This document shows, in pieces, positions 35,002 through 43,785 of a stretch of DNA of 45,889 bases (positions within the stretch are counted from its first letter, which is position 1; the number at the start of each line of letters is the position of its first letter). Both the position numbers and the translations under genes were made by a program. Source of the stretch: an uncultured Clostridia bacterium (GTDB lineage: Bacteria > Bacillota > Clostridia > Oscillospirales > Ruminococcaceae); contig CANQTP010000016.1 in the NCBI GenBank assembly GCA_947626755.1, positions 1 to 45,889 of the forward strand, in the 5' to 3' direction. Below the pieces are notes generated by a model. The model ran no database searches. It had not been told where the DNA came from and saw nothing but the letters and a program-made list of their open reading frames with translations.

Positions 35002-36171
35002 TTATGTAAAACATTCCGCAAGAGCTTTTCCGATAAGTTCGCCGCTGTAAACAGCCTGATCTATGCTGTTGGCGTGTCCGCCGACTTCAATGAGCAAAGA
35101 ACCCGCGGTCAGATCCTGATTGTATTTCCGATAGTCGAAAAGTATGGGACGGGTAAGCCCCGCATAACTGCTTTCCATCTGCTGTTCAAGCATACAGGCA
35201 AAGCGGAAATTTTTCATATGATCGGGCATATTCATGGTTCCGTCGTCACAGCCGCTGATTATCATTACCTGAGCGGCATTTTTGCCGTCTATCTCCGCAA
35301 CGGGAGCTATCCTCTCCCCGTCCGCGCGTTCTATCGCATCGCGGTGAATATCCAGCACTATCTTTATGGACGGATATTCTTCAAGAATTTTTTGGACGGT
35401 CACGCGGCTTCTGTCGTAGCTGTCATTGTATGAGGGAAAATCATGCATTGTCTTGTCGTGGATAACACCGATCCCCGCATTTTCAAGCTGTTCTGCAATA
35501 GCATTCCCCACAGCGACCATGTTCATGCTTTCGTCTGTAGTCCGCGAGTTGAAACTGCTGTCGTAAAAATCCCGCTCATACGGCTCATAGCTTTCGGTGG
35601 TATGGGTGTGCATAATAAGTATCTGCGGTTCGCCGTTCCTTTTTATTTCAAGATCGGGAGCAAGACGGCTTTCCGTAAGAAGTTTTTCATTGGGAACATC
35701 GGTAACGTTGCGGACTTGTCCTGCAATATCAAGGTCGATGTAGTCGTCTCCGTCATAATGTCCGTAATGGGTGGAAGTGATGATCCCGTCATGATCTTCA
35801 AGATCCTTGGGATAAGGCTTTGGACCTGCGTCCGTGCTGTCGCTTACGCGCCGTTCCTCGTCGGAGCTGTTGGGGAACATCGGCGAACCGTATGAAAGCA
35901 TCATGCTGTCGTCCACGGAAAACGCCGTTCCGTGTTCCGATATATCATCAATTTCCGCAGCAGCGGTATCTGCGGCGGTCACATCGGCAATGATATTTTC
36001 CTCGGGAAAAATATCCCCCACGGACAGAAACGCCGACAAATTCGCGGCATGAAAGAGAATATCCTCGGGCGGCGGGAGTTTTGCCGCCGAAGCTGCCGCA
36101 AGCGGGAAAACCGCAAGGAGCATTGCCGCTCCCGCCGCAGTCTGAACTCTATGGCTTGTCCCTCTTTTCAT
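35002..36171 (-). CDS. spoIIP: Stage II sporulation protein P
   Basis: 389 residues. A murein hydrolase (amidase/endopeptidase) of the DMP complex that thins septal peptidoglycan so the mother cell can engulf the forespore. An N-terminal hydrophobic segment (about 10-30) anchors it. A low-complexity region follows, then the amidase_3-like SpoIIP domain (about 180-389). Zinc-site motifs are MHTHTTESY (187-195), DIHRDAI and LIEVGGHANS. GAGGAGG lies before the ATG. A TATAAT-like -10 is at 36198-36193 on the minus strand without a clear -35, and no sigma-E consensus was found. Confidence 0.95.
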   Translation of the reverse strand: MKRGTSHRVQTAAGAAMLLAVFPLAAASAAKLPPPEDILFHAANLSAFLSVGDIFPEENIIADVTAADTAAAEIDDISEHGTAFSVDDSMMLSYGSPMFPNSSDEERRVSDSTDAGPKPYPKDLEDHDGIITSTHYGHYDGDDYIDLDIAGQVRNVTDVPNEKLLTESRLAPDLEIKRNGEPQILIMHTHTTESYEPYERDFYDSSFNSRTTDESMNMVAVGNAIAEQLENAGIGVIHDKTMHDFPSYNDSYDRSRVTVQKILEEYPSIKIVLDIHRDAIERADGERIAPVAEIDGKNAAQVMIISGCDDGTMNMPDHMKNFRFACMLEQQMESSYAGLTRPILFDYRKYNQDLTAGSLLIEVGGHANSIDQAVYSGELIGKALAECFT

Positions 36172-36216
36172 AAGCGATCCTCCTCATAACATATTATACC
36201 AAGATCGGCGGGATTA

Positions 36217-36253
36217 TTCCCCATCGCTCAAATTAATACATAAATATGAACAA
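36217..36253. repeat. Left copy of a 37-bp direct repeat flanking the multi-hairpin element
   Basis: TTCCCCAT... through ATATGAACAA matches 36632-36668 with three mismatches, all C/T differences. The two copies are 415 bases apart, start to start, and enclose the multi-hairpin element. Confidence 0.85.
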
Positions 36254-36266
36254 TATATATCAGATT

Positions 36267-36470
36267 GTCAAAAAAATAATTGCAATTTTGCGCGAAGCGC
36301 AAAATTGAGGAAAAAGTTCGCCAGCCTTTCAAGGCTGCGGGGTCGAGGGGCGGAGCCCCCGACGCCGTCCGCAGACGGCGGAACCCCCTAATTAAGAGCT
36401 CCGCAGGGGTGAATTGCCGCCTACGGCGGCAAGAGGGGGCGCCCTGCGATAGAGGGCGCCCCCTTAGAAT
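36267..36470. repeat. Multi-hairpin intergenic repeat element, full copy
   Basis: About 200 bases holding a run of perfect or near-perfect hairpins. They are: 36283-36307 (11-bp stem, GAA loop), 36322-36337 (7 bp), 36347-36359 (5 bp), 36363-36380 (7 bp), a CCCCT/AGGGG pair (36385-36409), 36414-36432 (8 bp) and 36435-36463 (11 bp). Its first ~65 bases recur at 45769-45833. No open frame with a ribosome site is supported. It occupies the 666-base spacer between spoIIP and the chemoreceptor gene. Confidence 0.85.
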
Positions 36471-36494
36471 AGACAGATTTACTTAATTTTTGCC

Positions 36495-36525
36495 TTTTGA
36501 AACAGTCCGGTGGACTGTTTCAAAA
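36495..36525. repeat. 14-bp perfect hairpin
   Basis: TTTTGAAACAGTCC (36495-36508), loop GGT, and the exact inverse (36512-36525). A second stem AACCGC/GCGGTT, flanked by TTTTCAA/TTTTGAAAA pairing, follows at about 36541-36582. Confidence 0.8.
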
Positions 36526-36631
36526 CAAATTTAAAATATGTTTTTCAACAGACTGCAACCGCTCTGCGGTTTGTTTTGAAAACTGCGCGGCATCTTATCA
36601 AGTTATGAAGTTTTCCCATTTCCCCAATGGT

Positions 36632-36715
<84 letters not shown>

Positions 36716-36748
36716 CAGAAATAATTTATCAATAATTTCATTTTTGTA

Positions 36749-36777
36749 TTGACTTATATAGAATATTGTGGTAAAAT
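36749..36777 (+). promoter_or_regulatory. Sigma-A promoter of the chemoreceptor gene
   Basis: TTGACT (36749-36754), 17-base spacer, TAAAAT (36772-36777). The transcript leader is about 55 bases. No sigma-D (flagellar) consensus was noticed. Confidence 0.75.
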
Positions 36778-36837
36778 GTATTTAAAATTCGGCTCATTAC
36801 CTGAGAGTATACTATTGAAAGGGAAAGGAAAGAATTT

Positions 36838-38715
36838 ATGAGAAAAATATTTACATTCAGACTCTGCATCTATATGATAATTGCCCTTGCCGTGACGATA
36901 GCCGTTATCTTCGGTATGCAAACGGCAGCCGCAAGAAGTTCAAATACCGCTTCCAGCACCGAAAAGCTTGAAACGGTAAAGGAAAAACTTGCAAGCAACG
37001 ATCAGCAGATCGAAAGCCTTACCAACAGCCTCGGCGAAAATAACCTCGCCAAGACCCGCGCTTTTGCGGATATGATCGCAGCTGATCCCTCTGTCCTCGA
37101 TGACAATAACAAACTCGAGGAAATAAAAAACGACCTTATGGTAAACGAACTGCACGTTATTGACGCGGACGGCATTATCACCCACAGTACCATCGCTTCC
37201 TATGTGGGATTCGATATGAAAAGCAGCGACCAGTCGGCGGCGTTCATGGTAATTGTTGACGATCCGTCCATTGAGATCGTTCAGGAACCTCAGGTAAACG
37301 GTGCGGAAGGTATAATTATCCAGTACATAGGCGTTGCAAGAAAGGACGCTCCCGGACTCGTTCAGGTCGGTATACGCCCCGAGATCCTTGAAGAAACTCT
37401 TGCAGGTACGGAAATTGCCGCCGTTCTTAAAGATTTTGATTACGGAACTAACGGTTACGTTTTCGCAATTGATAAAGAAAGCGGAAACCTTGTTGCTTAT
37501 CCCGATGAAGAACTGATCGGCACTTCTGCCGCAGATGCGGGATTCACTGCGCAGGAAGGCAGCGGAAGCGCGAAAATACAAGGCGTTAACGGATATTACA
37601 ATATTCAGGGCTATGAAGATATGCTTATCGGCACATTCCTTCCCGAAAATGAATATTTTGCCGACAGAACAAGCCAGACGATCTCCGTTTCGGTAAGTAT
37701 GTTCGTTATATTCTTCATTCTTCTTATCGTTATAAACCTTCTTGTTGAACGCAAGATAGTACGCGGGGTAAATAGTATCGGAAATTCCATGAAACGCATT
37801 GCAGACGGCGATTTCAGCGTTACAGTAAACGAACAGGGCAATCCCGAGTTCCGCCAGCTTTCCGAAAATATCAATAAAATGGTAAGCGGCATCGGCAGCA
37901 GTATGCGCGAAAATGAGCAGCTCCTCGAACAGCAAAAAAAGGATATGGAAAACAACCTGATGCTCGTTAAGAATATAAGATCCGCCTGCTCCGAACTTAA
38001 CAGCGTTTCAAAGGAAACTCTCGAAAGCGCGGATAAGATCTACAACGGAACAGAATCCCAGAAACAAGCAGTCGACGGTCTCGGAAATGTTATGAACGAC
38101 CTTGTAAAAGAACTTAACGAAAGCGCGGACGTTTCAACAAAGGTCACCAACACCACCGAAACAGCCGTAAATACCATCATAAGCACACAGCGCCAGATGG
38201 AAGAACTCAGCAGCTCCATGGAGCAGATCAGCAATATGTCCAGAGAGATCGAAAAGATAATCGACGAGATAGATTCAATATCCAGTCAGACGCACCTTCT
38301 TGCCCTCAACGCTTCAATAGAAGCCGCAAGAGCAGGAGAAATGGGCAAGGGCTTTGCGGTAGTTGCTTCGGAAGTCGGTATGCTTGCCAACAAGAGCGCA
38401 AAGGCAGCCAGCGAGACAAACGAACTTATTACCAACTCCATACAGTCCATAGAAATGGGAAAGCAGATCGCCGAACGCACAAAGGACGCATTCAACCATG
38501 TTGTTGAGGAGATCAAGCAGTCTAACGCAGGCGTTGAAAAGATCGCGGATATGGTTCGCAGCAACGCCGCAGTAGTAGGACAAGCGGTAAACGAGATCAA
38601 CAGGATCGGCGATGTTGTGAATACCAACGTTGCGATTTCTCAGGACAGCAAGCGTATGTCCGTGAACATGGCGGACATTACCGACAAGCTGACAGATCTT
38701 GTAAGCAGCAGATAA
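36838..38715 (+). CDS. Methyl-accepting chemotaxis protein with extracellular Cache-type sensor
   Basis: 625 residues. The first membrane segment (about 12-32) is followed by a 250-residue Cache-like extracellular sensor (about 35-278), a second membrane segment (about 282-304) and HAMP (about 305-358). The cytoplasmic signalling coiled coil (about 380-620) has the hairpin tip [18 protein letters not shown] starting at Gln484, where it contacts CheA and CheW. No C-terminal CheR/CheB-binding pentapeptide. The ligand is unknown. GGGAAAGGAAAG precedes the ATG. It is a single-gene unit behind the (TA)21 tract. It implies a chemotaxis system, although no flagellar or che genes are in this window. 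Confidence 0.95.
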   Translation: MRKIFTFRLCIYMIIALAVTIAVIFGMQTAAARSSNTASSTEKLETVKEKLASNDQQIESLTNSLGENNLAKTRAFADMIAADPSVLDDNNKLEEIKNDLMVNELHVIDADGIITHSTIASYVGFDMKSSDQSAAFMVIVDDPSIEIVQEPQVNGAEGIIIQYIGVARKDAPGLVQVGIRPEILEETLAGTEIAAVLKDFDYGTNGYVFAIDKESGNLVAYPDEELIGTSAADAGFTAQEGSGSAKIQGVNGYYNIQGYEDMLIGTFLPENEYFADRTSQTISVSVSMFVIFFILLIVINLLVERKIVRGVNSIGNSMKRIADGDFSVTVNEQGNPEFRQLSENINKMVSGIGSSMRENEQLLEQQKKDMENNLMLVKNIRSACSELNSVSKETLESADKIYNGTESQKQAVDGLGNVMNDLVKELNESADVSTKVTNTTETAVNTIISTQRQMEELSSSMEQISNMSREIEKIIDEIDSISSQTHLLALNASIEAARAGEMGKGFAVVASEVGMLANKSAKAASETNELITNSIQSIEMGKQIAERTKDAFNHVVEEIKQSNAGVEKIADMVRSNAAVVGQAVNEINRIGDVVNTNVAISQDSKRMSVNMADITDKLTDLVSSR

Positions 38716-38729
38716 CAGCAGTAAATGAG

Positions 38730-38765
38730 AACTCCCGTTCCGGATCATGCGGAACGGGAGTTTTT
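38730..38765 (+). terminator. Terminator after the chemoreceptor gene
   Basis: A 13-bp perfect stem AACTCCCGTTCCG (38730-38742) with CGGAACGGGAGTT (38750-38762) and five T. It lies at the convergence with dnaJ. Confidence 0.93.
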
Positions 38766-38768
38766 GTT

Positions 38769-39923
38769 TTACTTTTCAAAAGCCTGCTTTATCTTGTCGA
38801 AAAAGCTGTTGCGCTTCTTGTAATTCTTGGAATCGTCAAGAGAGCTGTCAAACTCTTTCAGCAGATCCTTCTGCTTCTTGGTAAGGTTGCTCGGGACTTC
38901 TATCGTTATGTGTACGAACTGATTTCCACGCTCGCTGCGGTTCAGCTTCTTGATACCCTTGTTCTTAAAGCGGAATATGGTTCCCGGCTGCGTTCCCTCG
39001 GGAATGGTGTATTTTACAGTGCCGTCTATGGTGGGAACGGTAACTTCCGCTCCGAGAGCAGCCTGAACAAAGGTTATCGGCATTTCTGTGTGAACATCGT
39101 AGCCGTCGCGCTCAAATATAGCGTCGGGACGGACTGTGACAGTAACATGAAGATCTCCCGAAGGGCCGCCGTTTATGCCGCTGTGTCCCTGTCCCGAAAC
39201 GCGGATCGTCTGTTCATCGTCAATACCTGCGGGAATATCCACGGTAATATTCTTTGAAACGCTGACTCTGCCGTTTCCGTGGCATCTGTGGCAGGGAGTG
39301 TTGATGATCTTACCCTTGCCGCCGCAGCGCGAGCAGGCTTTCTGGGAAGAAATCATGCCGAAAGGCGTTCTCTGGGTAACTTTTACCTGACCTGTTCCGT
39401 GACATTCGGGACATGTTTCCGGCGAAGTTCCCGCTTCCGCGCCCGAACCGCCGCAGTCGGGACATTTCTCCATGCGGTTCACGGTTATGTCCGTTTTCTT
39501 TCCGAAACAAGCCTCCATGAAACTGATATTGACATTCATCTGAATATCCTGTCCCCGTCTCGGAGCGTTTACGCTTCTTCCCGAACTGCTGCCGAATCCT
39601 CCGCCGAAGAAACTGGAGAATATGTCGCTTATGTCTCCCATGTCTCCGAAACCGCCGCTGAATCCGCCGCCGAAACCTCCGCCGCCGTAAGACGGATCTA
39701 CTCCCGCATGACCGAACTGGTCATAGCGGGCTTTTTTATCAGGGTCGGAAAGAACTTCATAGGCTTCGTTTATCTCCTTGAACTTTTCCTCCGCCTCTTT
39801 GTCTCCCGGGTTGAAATCGGGGTGATATTTCCTTGACAGCTTTCTGAAAGCCTGTTTCAGTTCGTCCTCGGACGCACCTTTGCTGAGTCCTAAGACTTCA
39901 TAATAATCTCGTTTTTCAGCCAT
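38769..39923 (-). CDS. dnaJ: Chaperone DnaJ (Hsp40)
   Basis: 384 residues. It stimulates DnaK ATPase and delivers unfolded clients. The J domain has HPD at 34-36. A Gly/Phe-rich linker follows (about 75-115). Four zinc-binding repeats, starting [24 protein letters not shown] and CHRCHGNG, are all intact. The C-terminal client-binding domains complete a full-length type I DnaJ. GAAAGGAAG lies upstream of the ATG. It is last in hrcA-grpE-dnaK-dnaJ. Confidence 0.98.
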   Translation of the reverse strand: MAEKRDYYEVLGLSKGASEDELKQAFRKLSRKYHPDFNPGDKEAEEKFKEINEAYEVLSDPDKKARYDQFGHAGVDPSYGGGGFGGGFSGGFGDMGDISDIFSSFFGGGFGSSSGRSVNAPRRGQDIQMNVNISFMEACFGKKTDITVNRMEKCPDCGGSGAEAGTSPETCPECHGTGQVKVTQRTPFGMISSQKACSRCGGKGKIINTPCHRCHGNGRVSVSKNITVDIPAGIDDEQTIRVSGQGHSGINGGPSGDLHVTVTVRPDAIFERDGYDVHTEMPITFVQAALGAEVTVPTIDGTVKYTIPEGTQPGTIFRFKNKGIKKLNRSERGNQFVHITIEVPSNLTKKQKDLLKEFDSSLDDSKNYKKRNSFFDKIKQAFEK

Positions 39924-39990
39924 ATGGGAAAACTTCCTTTCGTTCTTTCGTTTTCAATGCTGAATATGTAAATTCATTTTAAACAGCATT

Positions 39991-40012
39991 TGGGCAGAAG
40001 AATTTCTGCCCA
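39991..40012 (-). other. Intercistronic hairpin between dnaK and dnaJ
   Basis: TGGGCAGAA (39991-39999) and TTCTGCCCA (40004-40012) form a 9-bp stem with a 4-base loop and no T run. It may lower dnaJ relative to dnaK output by processing or partial termination; this is inference. Confidence 0.5.
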
Positions 40013-40039
40013 CAGCTGCTTACATTTTCAGAGGTCATA

Positions 40040-41887
40040 TCAGTTATTTTCCGTGAAATCTGCATCTACGAAACCGCTGTCGCCGCCGTTATTGTCCGAA
40101 CCGTTATTATCGGCTCCTGCCGCACCGTCCTGCTGTGCAGCTGCGCCCGCAGCCTGATATATCTTGCTTGAAACTTCATAGAACGCCTTCTGGAGTTCTT
40201 CGGTCTTAGCCTTTATATCATCGGTGTTGTCGGTTGCATTTGCAGCCTTGAGAGCGTCGATCTTGGACTGAATATCAGCCTTTTCGGACTCGGAGACTTT
40301 GTCGCCGAAATCCGCAAGCGCCTTTTCGCACTGGAATACCATGTTTTCGCCTGCATTCTTGGCGTCAACAGCGTCCTTACGCTTCTTGTCCTCTTCCGCA
40401 TACTTGGCAGCTTCGTCAACAGCCTTCTGAATGTCGTCCTTGGACATATTTGTGGAAGCGGTGATGGAGATCTTCTGCTCCTTGCCCGTTCCGAGATCCT
40501 TTGCGGAAACATTTACGATACCGTTTGCGTCAATATCGAAAGTAACTTCGATCTGAGGAACTCCTCTGGGAGCGGGAGCAATGCCGTCCAGACGGAATAC
40601 GCCCAGCTGCTTGTTATCCTTGGCAAATTCACGCTCGCCCTGGAGAACATTTATATCAACAGCGGTCTGATTGTCGGAATATGTGGAGAATACCTGCGAT
40701 TTCTTGGTAGGAATGGTGGTATTTCTCTCGATCATCTTTGTGCATACGCCGCCTGCGGTCTCGATACCGAGGGAAAGCGGAGTAACGTCCAGCAGAAGAA
40801 CAGCATTTTCCTTGTCAACATCGCCCGAAAGGATACCGCCCTGATATGCCGCACCGAGAGCAACACATTCATCGGGGTTGATTCCCTTGAAGGGATCCAT
40901 GCTCATGAAGCTCTTTACAGCGTCCTGAACAGCGGGAATTCTTGAAGAGCCGCCTACCATGAGGACTTTCTTTATATCTGAAGGCTTCAGATTTGCATCG
41001 GAAAGCGCCTGCTTTACAGGACCCATTGTGGATTGTACCAGATCGGAAGTAAGTTCATTGAACTTAGCCTGAGTAAGAGTCATATTCAGGTGCTTAGGAC
41101 CGTTTGCATCGGCTGTGATATAGGGGATAGAGATCGTAGCGGAAGGAGTTGCGGAAAGTGTTATCTTGGCTTTTTCCGCTTCGTCTTTCAGTCTCTGCAT
41201 TGCAAGCTTGTCGCCCGAAAGATCAATGCTGTCGGACTTCTTGAACTCGTCGATCATCCAGTTGATGATCCTCTGATCGAAATCATCGCCGCCCAGATGG
41301 TTGTTGCCCGCAGTTGCAAGAACTTCCGTAACGCCGTCGCCCATTTCGATGATGGATACATCGAAAGTACCGCCGCCAAGGTCATAGACCATGATAGTCT
41401 GATCCTCTTCCTTGTCGATACCGTAAGAAAGAGCCGCCGCAGTAGGTTCATTGATGATACGTCTTACATTAAGACCCGCGATCTGACCCGCGTCTTTAGT
41501 TGCCTGTCTCTGGGCATCGGTGAAGTATGCAGGAACGGTAATAACGGCTTCGGAAACGGTATCATGCAGGAATGCTTCCGCGTCTGCTTTCAGCTTCTGG
41601 AGTATCATTGCGGAAATTTCCTGCGGAGTGTATTTCTTGCCGTCAATGTCTACTTTGTAGTCCGAGCCCATGTGTCTCTTGATAGAAGCAATAGTTCTGC
41701 CCGCGTTTGTAACAGCTTGGTTCTTAGCCACCTGACCTACAAGACGTTCGCCCGCCTTTGTGAAACCTACAACGGACGGAGTCGTTCTTCCGCCCTCGGC
41801 GTTAGGGATAACGGTCGCGCTTCCGCCTTCCATTACTGCCACGCAGGAGTTTGTAGTACCAAGGTCAATACCGATAATTTTTGCCAT
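40040..41887 (-). CDS. dnaK: Chaperone DnaK (Hsp70)
   Basis: 615 residues, typical of Firmicutes. The ATPase domain (about 1-360) has the phosphate loop [30 protein letters not shown] and [11 protein letters not shown]. The linker precedes the substrate-binding domain, with [18 protein letters not shown] helical lid and a Gly/Asn/Asp-rich disordered tail complete it. It refolds proteins with DnaJ and GrpE. AAAGGATTG lies before the ATG. It follows grpE after a 61-base gap. Confidence 0.99.
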   Translation of the reverse strand: MAKIIGIDLGTTNSCVAVMEGGSATVIPNAEGGRTTPSVVGFTKAGERLVGQVAKNQAVTNAGRTIASIKRHMGSDYKVDIDGKKYTPQEISAMILQKLKADAEAFLHDTVSEAVITVPAYFTDAQRQATKDAGQIAGLNVRRIINEPTAAALSYGIDKEEDQTIMVYDLGGGTFDVSIIEMGDGVTEVLATAGNNHLGGDDFDQRIINWMIDEFKKSDSIDLSGDKLAMQRLKDEAEKAKITLSATPSATISIPYITADANGPKHLNMTLTQAKFNELTSDLVQSTMGPVKQALSDANLKPSDIKKVLMVGGSSRIPAVQDAVKSFMSMDPFKGINPDECVALGAAYQGGILSGDVDKENAVLLLDVTPLSLGIETAGGVCTKMIERNTTIPTKKSQVFSTYSDNQTAVDINVLQGEREFAKDNKQLGVFRLDGIAPAPRGVPQIEVTFDIDANGIVNVSAKDLGTGKEQKISITASTNMSKDDIQKAVDEAAKYAEEDKKRKDAVDAKNAGENMVFQCEKALADFGDKVSESEKADIQSKIDALKAANATDNTDDIKAKTEELQKAFYEVSSKIYQAAGAAAQQDGAAGADNNGSDNNGGDSGFVDADFTENN

Positions 41888-41948
41888 AAAAGATCAATCC
41901 TTTCATAAATGCGCGGAATTTTCCGCTTTGTTGTTTTCAGATATATTT

Positions 41949-42533
41949 TTACGGGTTTGCCACCACGACCATTGCGTGGCGGATAACTTTGTCACCCAGT
42001 CTGTAACCTTTCTGATAGACCTGAGAAACGGTGTTTTCTCCGAAATTTTCGTCCTCCACCTGAGTTACCGCATTGTGAAGGTTCGGGTCAAAGGGCTGTC
42101 CCTGAGCGTCAATTTCCTCTACTCCCAGTTTTTTTATCACCTCAATAAACTGATCGTATATCATTTCAACGCCTTTTTTGTAATTTTCATCGGAACATTC
42201 CGCAGCCACCGCACGCTCAAAATTGTCGATCACCGAAATTACTTCCAGCGCCGCTTTTGCAGTAGCGTCAGCGGAAGCACTGAACTTTTCCTGAACGGAA
42301 CGTTTGCGGAAATTATCATACTCCGCAAGGAGCCGCAGATATTTGTCCTTGTCGGCGGCGGCAGCTTCTTCAAGAGCCTTTATCTTCTCTTCAAGAGCCG
42401 CAGTTTCGGAAGTCTGCTCCTCTGCATTCTCTGCTTCGGAAGTTTCCTCTGCCGTTTCCTGCAATTCCTCCGCTGTTTCTGTCTTCTCCGCAGTCTCCTC
42501 CGTTTCGGGAATGTCCTTTTCTATATCGCTCAT
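41949..42533 (-). CDS. grpE: Nucleotide exchange factor GrpE
   Basis: 194 residues. It releases ADP from DnaK. A long acidic, Glu/Thr-rich N-terminus (about 1-45) leads into the dimerising coiled coil (about 48-100) and the C-terminal beta domain, with the family ending GYRLGDKVIRHAMVVVANP. AAAGGAG lies upstream of the ATG. It begins 17 bases after hrcA. Confidence 0.96.
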   Translation of the reverse strand: MSDIEKDIPETEETAEKTETAEELQETAEETSEAENAEEQTSETAALEEKIKALEEAAAADKDKYLRLLAEYDNFRKRSVQEKFSASADATAKAALEVISVIDNFERAVAAECSDENYKKGVEMIYDQFIEVIKKLGVEEIDAQGQPFDPNLHNAVTQVEDENFGENTVSQVYQKGYRLGDKVIRHAMVVVANP

Positions 42534-42550
42534 ACTTTATGATTCTCCTT

Positions 42551-43591
42551 TCATATGTCCTTATCCTCATCATCTTCCTCATCGGAGATCAGTTCGGTGA
42601 TCCTGCCTGTAAGGTATTCGATGTAAGGGATTATCTTTGCGTAATCAAGTCTCATAGGACCTATGACGCCAAGAGTTCCCGCCGTCCTGCCGTCCTTTTT
42701 GATCTTGGAAACTATCATGCTGGAATTTTCAATAACAAATCCGCCGTCCTCTCCGAAAACAACCTGAAGATCCCCGAAGCTGTCGTCAAGCATATTTTTC
42801 ACAACTTCGTTCTTGTTTTCGAGGAACTGCGCTATCTGCGCGCTGCTGATGTCCTGCCTTGCAAGAAGGTTTTTCTCGCCTGAAACTTTTATCTCGGTAT
42901 CGCGGAAAGCTTCCGCAAGTTCGCAGACGCCTTTGAGAAGCGGCGCAAGAGTCACCATATAAGTCCCCATTGCGGCAACAAGATTTTCGATGATCTCTTC
43001 CGAAAGTTCGTCAACGGAAACGCCCTGCAGGTTTTCCGCCATATATCTGCTGAAAAACTCCATCTGCTCATTGGTAAGGTCAAATTCCAGACGGCAGACC
43101 TTGTTGCGGATATTTCCCGATGAAGTTATCATCAGCAGGACGTACATTCTCTTACCCGTGGGAATGACTTCCACCTTTGTTATCACCGAAAATTTCGGGG
43201 AAATGTTCTTTACAACGGTGGCGCAGTGGGTAAGCTCCGAAAGTGCTTTTGACGCGCTTTCGATAAGAGCGTCCGCCGTAGGCACATCAACGTCAAGGCA
43301 ATCGTCAAGCAGTTGTTTTTCCTCATCGGAAAGTGCCTTGGCATTCATAAGCTCATCGATATAGAGCCGATAGCCGCTGTAGGTGGGTATCCTTCCCGCC
43401 GAAGTATGGGGCTGTTCAAGATAGCCCAGCTGTTCAAGCACCGCCATATCGTTCCTGATAGTTGCGGGAGAAACTTTTATATCGGGCAGTGAAGCGATAG
43501 CCTTTGAGCCGACGGGTTCGCCTGTCACGATATATGAATCAATGACAGCGGCAAGAATTTTTCTTTTCCTTTCGTCAAGCAGACTGCTCAC
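42551..43591 (-). CDS. hrcA: Heat-inducible transcription repressor HrcA
   Basis: It represses this operon by binding CIRCE, with GroEL modulating its activity. An N-terminal winged helix (about 1-75, DERKRKILAAVIDSYIVTGEPVGS) is followed by the HrcA/GAF-like domain. The start is uncertain. The frame is open up to a TTG at 43624, which has no ribosome site. The GTG at 43591 lies only two bases after AAGGG. A CTG at 43582 lies 11 bases after it and gives the family-typical MLDERKRK start and a 343-residue protein. The GTG is used here as the nearest common start codon (346 residues). All variants lie downstream of CIRCE. Confidence 0.93.
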   Translation of the reverse strand: MSSLLDERKRKILAAVIDSYIVTGEPVGSKAIASLPDIKVSPATIRNDMAVLEQLGYLEQPHTSAGRIPTYSGYRLYIDELMNAKALSDEEKQLLDDCLDVDVPTADALIESASKALSELTHCATVVKNISPKFSVITKVEVIPTGKRMYVLLMITSSGNIRNKVCRLEFDLTNEQMEFFSRYMAENLQGVSVDELSEEIIENLVAAMGTYMVTLAPLLKGVCELAEAFRDTEIKVSGEKNLLARQDISSAQIAQFLENKNEVVKNMLDDSFGDLQVVFGEDGGFVIENSSMIVSKIKKDGRTAGTLGVIGPMRLDYAKIIPYIEYLTGRITELISDEEDDEDKDI

Positions 43592-43628
43592 TTCCCTTCG
43601 GCGGTTTAGCACTTGGACCGTCAATGTG

Positions 43629-43655
43629 TTAGCACTCTTTTTCTTTGAGTGCTAA
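43629..43655 (-). promoter_or_regulatory. CIRCE operator
   Basis: TTAGCACTC-N9-GAGTGCTAA, a perfect match to the CIRCE consensus with exact 9-bp arms. It lies at the predicted transcription start, where bound HrcA would block initiation. Confidence 0.98.
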
Positions 43656-43659
43656 TTAT

Positions 43660-43687
43660 ATTATACACCACTTTTTTAGTTTGTCAA
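43660..43687 (-). promoter_or_regulatory. Sigma-A promoter of the heat-shock operon
   Basis: On the minus strand consensus TTGACA (43687-43682), 16-base spacer, TATAAT (43665-43660). A second overlapping TATAAT lies at 43660-43655. Confidence 0.9.
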
Positions 43688-43740
43688 GAGTTTTTTGAAA
43701 AAAAAGAAGAAAATTTTGCAAAAGTGCCGCAGAGCAACAT

Positions 43741-43774
43741 AAAAACGCCCGCCGGGATATTCCCGACGGGCGTT
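43741..43774 (-). terminator. Terminator of the Na/Pi cotransporter gene
   Basis: Arms 43744-43756 and 43762-43774 (13 bp). The one mismatch on the plus strand becomes a G-U pair in the minus-strand RNA, and the T run is on the minus strand, so it serves the minus-strand gene. Confidence 0.9.
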
Positions 43775-43785
43775 AAAAGATCCTG

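Noticed and set aside
36280..36486. 68-codon open frame through the multi-hairpin repeat
   Set aside because: It runs through palindromes, has no ribosome site, and its composition is dictated by the hairpins.
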